Below the pieces are notes generated by a model. It saw only the letters and a program-made list of their open reading frames with translations. It had not been told where the DNA came from and ran no database searches. Positions 5,331 to 5,911 of a DNA stretch of 5,911 bases are shown in pieces. The DNA comes from JBOHHM01 sp050725495 (GTDB lineage Bacteria; Pseudomonadota; Gammaproteobacteria; Burkholderiales; Burkholderiaceae_C): the NCBI GenBank assembly GCA_050725495.1, contig JBOHHM010000077.1:1-5911 (forward strand), read 5' to 3'. Position 1 is the first letter of the stretch. Every line of letters begins with the position of its first letter. A program made the translations under genes and the position numbers.

Positions 5331-5911
5331 ATGACGAACAAGAAACTGCCTGACAAGCTGCACCTGGACACGCTGGCCGTGCGCGCTGCGGTCGACAAGA
5401 GCCAGTATGGCGAAAACTCCGAAGCCCTGTACCTGACATCGAGCTTCACCCAGCCCGACAGCGAAACCGCGGCGCGCCGTTTCGCCGGCGAGGAAGAGGG
5501 CTACATCTACTCGCGCTTCACCAACCCGACCGTGGCGAGCATGGAGCAGCGCCTGGCCGCGCTCGAAGGCACCGAGGCCTGCATAGGCACCTCCAGCGGC
5601 ATGAGCGCGATCTTGCTGCTGTGCATGGGGCTGCTCAAAGCCGGCGACCATGTCGTGTGCTCGCGCTCGGTGTTTGGCTCCACCATCAAGCTGATCGGCG
5701 GCGAGTTCGCCAAGTTCGGCGTGGAGAGTTCGTTTGTTTCGCAGACCGATGTGGCCGAATGGAAGGCCGCGATCCAGCCCAACACCAAACTGCTGTTCGC
5801 CGAAACGCCGACCAACCCGCTGACCGATGTCTGCGACATCCGCGCGCTGGCCGATCTTGCGCACAATGCCGGCGCTTTGCTGGCCGTGGACAATTGTTTT
5901 TGCTCGCCGGC
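5331..5911 (+). CDS. metZ: O-succinylhomoserine sulfhydrylase, C-terminus cut by window edge
   Basis: 193 complete codons of a Cys/Met-metabolism PLP enzyme are present. MetZ forms homocysteine directly from O-succinylhomoserine and sulfide, bypassing cystathionine. Visible signatures are YSRFTNPT (60-67, the Tyr and Arg that reach the cofactor phosphate of the neighbouring subunit), TSSGMSAI (87-94), AETPTNP (157-163) and AVDNCF (185-190) with Asp187 expected to pair with the PLP ring nitrogen. The PLP-binding lysine should lie shortly beyond the window. The start at 5331 leaves 2 nt after the purF stop (TGA AT ATG) with no Shine-Dalgarno, so translation is probably coupled to purF. The family is hard to divide by sequence alone (MetB, MetY, MetC relatives); MetZ is favoured by the N-terminal sequence and the purF-metZ neighbourhood also seen in Pseudomonas. 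Confidence 0.88.
   Translation, partial: MTNKKLPDKLHLDTLAVRAAVDKSQYGENSEALYLTSSFTQPDSETAARRFAGEEEGYIYSRFTNPTVASMEQRLAALEGTEACIGTSSGMSAILLLCMGLLKAGDHVVCSRSVFGSTIKLIGGEFAKFGVESSFVSQTDVAEWKAAIQPNTKLLFAETPTNPLTDVCDIRALADLAHNAGALLAVDNCFCSP

Noticed and set aside
3760..5439. 559-codon minus-strand open frame opposite purF and metZ
   Set aside because: Its length is striking, but it is antisense to a fully motif-supported PurF and runs into metZ. The composition is typical of antisense frames in high-GC coding DNA.
1..5911. CRISPR array, insertion sequence, tRNA or rRNA, phage or defence genes
   Set aside because: I looked for direct repeats with spacers, terminal inverted repeats, transposase motifs and cloverleaf-like segments and saw none. 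The coding space is filled by core metabolic genes and one lipoprotein.

Overview
The window looks like chromosomal DNA from a GC-rich betaproteobacterium of the order Burkholderiales, most likely family Comamonadaceae (Polaromonas, Rhodoferax or Variovorax relatives). This rests on GC-rich codon use, the style of the FolC and PurF proteins, the gene order folC - SPOR protein - cvpA - purF - metZ, and a glycine-rich DUF5666-type lipoprotein of a kind common in that order. The genus is inference.

Layout. Positions 1-879 (minus strand) hold most of a predicted lipoprotein built from DUF5666-like beta modules; its C-terminus lies beyond base 1. Positions 880-1115 are a divergent intergenic region. 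It contains a strong sigma70-type promoter reading leftward, with a perfect inverted repeat filling its -35/-10 spacer. It also contains a possible 29-codon upstream ORF (965-876) that starts almost at the predicted transcript start and overlaps the lipoprotein start codon in an ATGA junction. Positions 1116-5911 (plus strand) are a tight co-directional cluster: folC (1116-2417), dedD-like SPOR protein (2424-3191), cvpA (3205-3690), purF (3826-5328) and the first 193 codons of metZ (5331 onward). Gaps are 6, 13, 135 and 2 nt, so one operon is likely. A secondary signal could lie in the 135-nt cvpA-purF gap.

How the genes fit together. FolC makes dihydrofolate/folylpolyglutamates, the one-carbon carriers used in purine and methionine synthesis. 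PurF commits PRPP to purines. MetZ incorporates sulfide to form homocysteine. CvpA and the SPOR protein are membrane and cell-envelope passengers. The block folC-dedD-cvpA-purF is also found in E. coli, where accD precedes folC. Here the divergent lipoprotein gene occupies the slot directly upstream of folC.

Most of the window is ordinary core-genome sequence, and I see no defence system, mobile element, CRISPR array or RNA gene. The part most worth a second look is the control region at 876-1019: palindromic promoter, near-leaderless short ORF and ATGA coupling to the lipoprotein gene.
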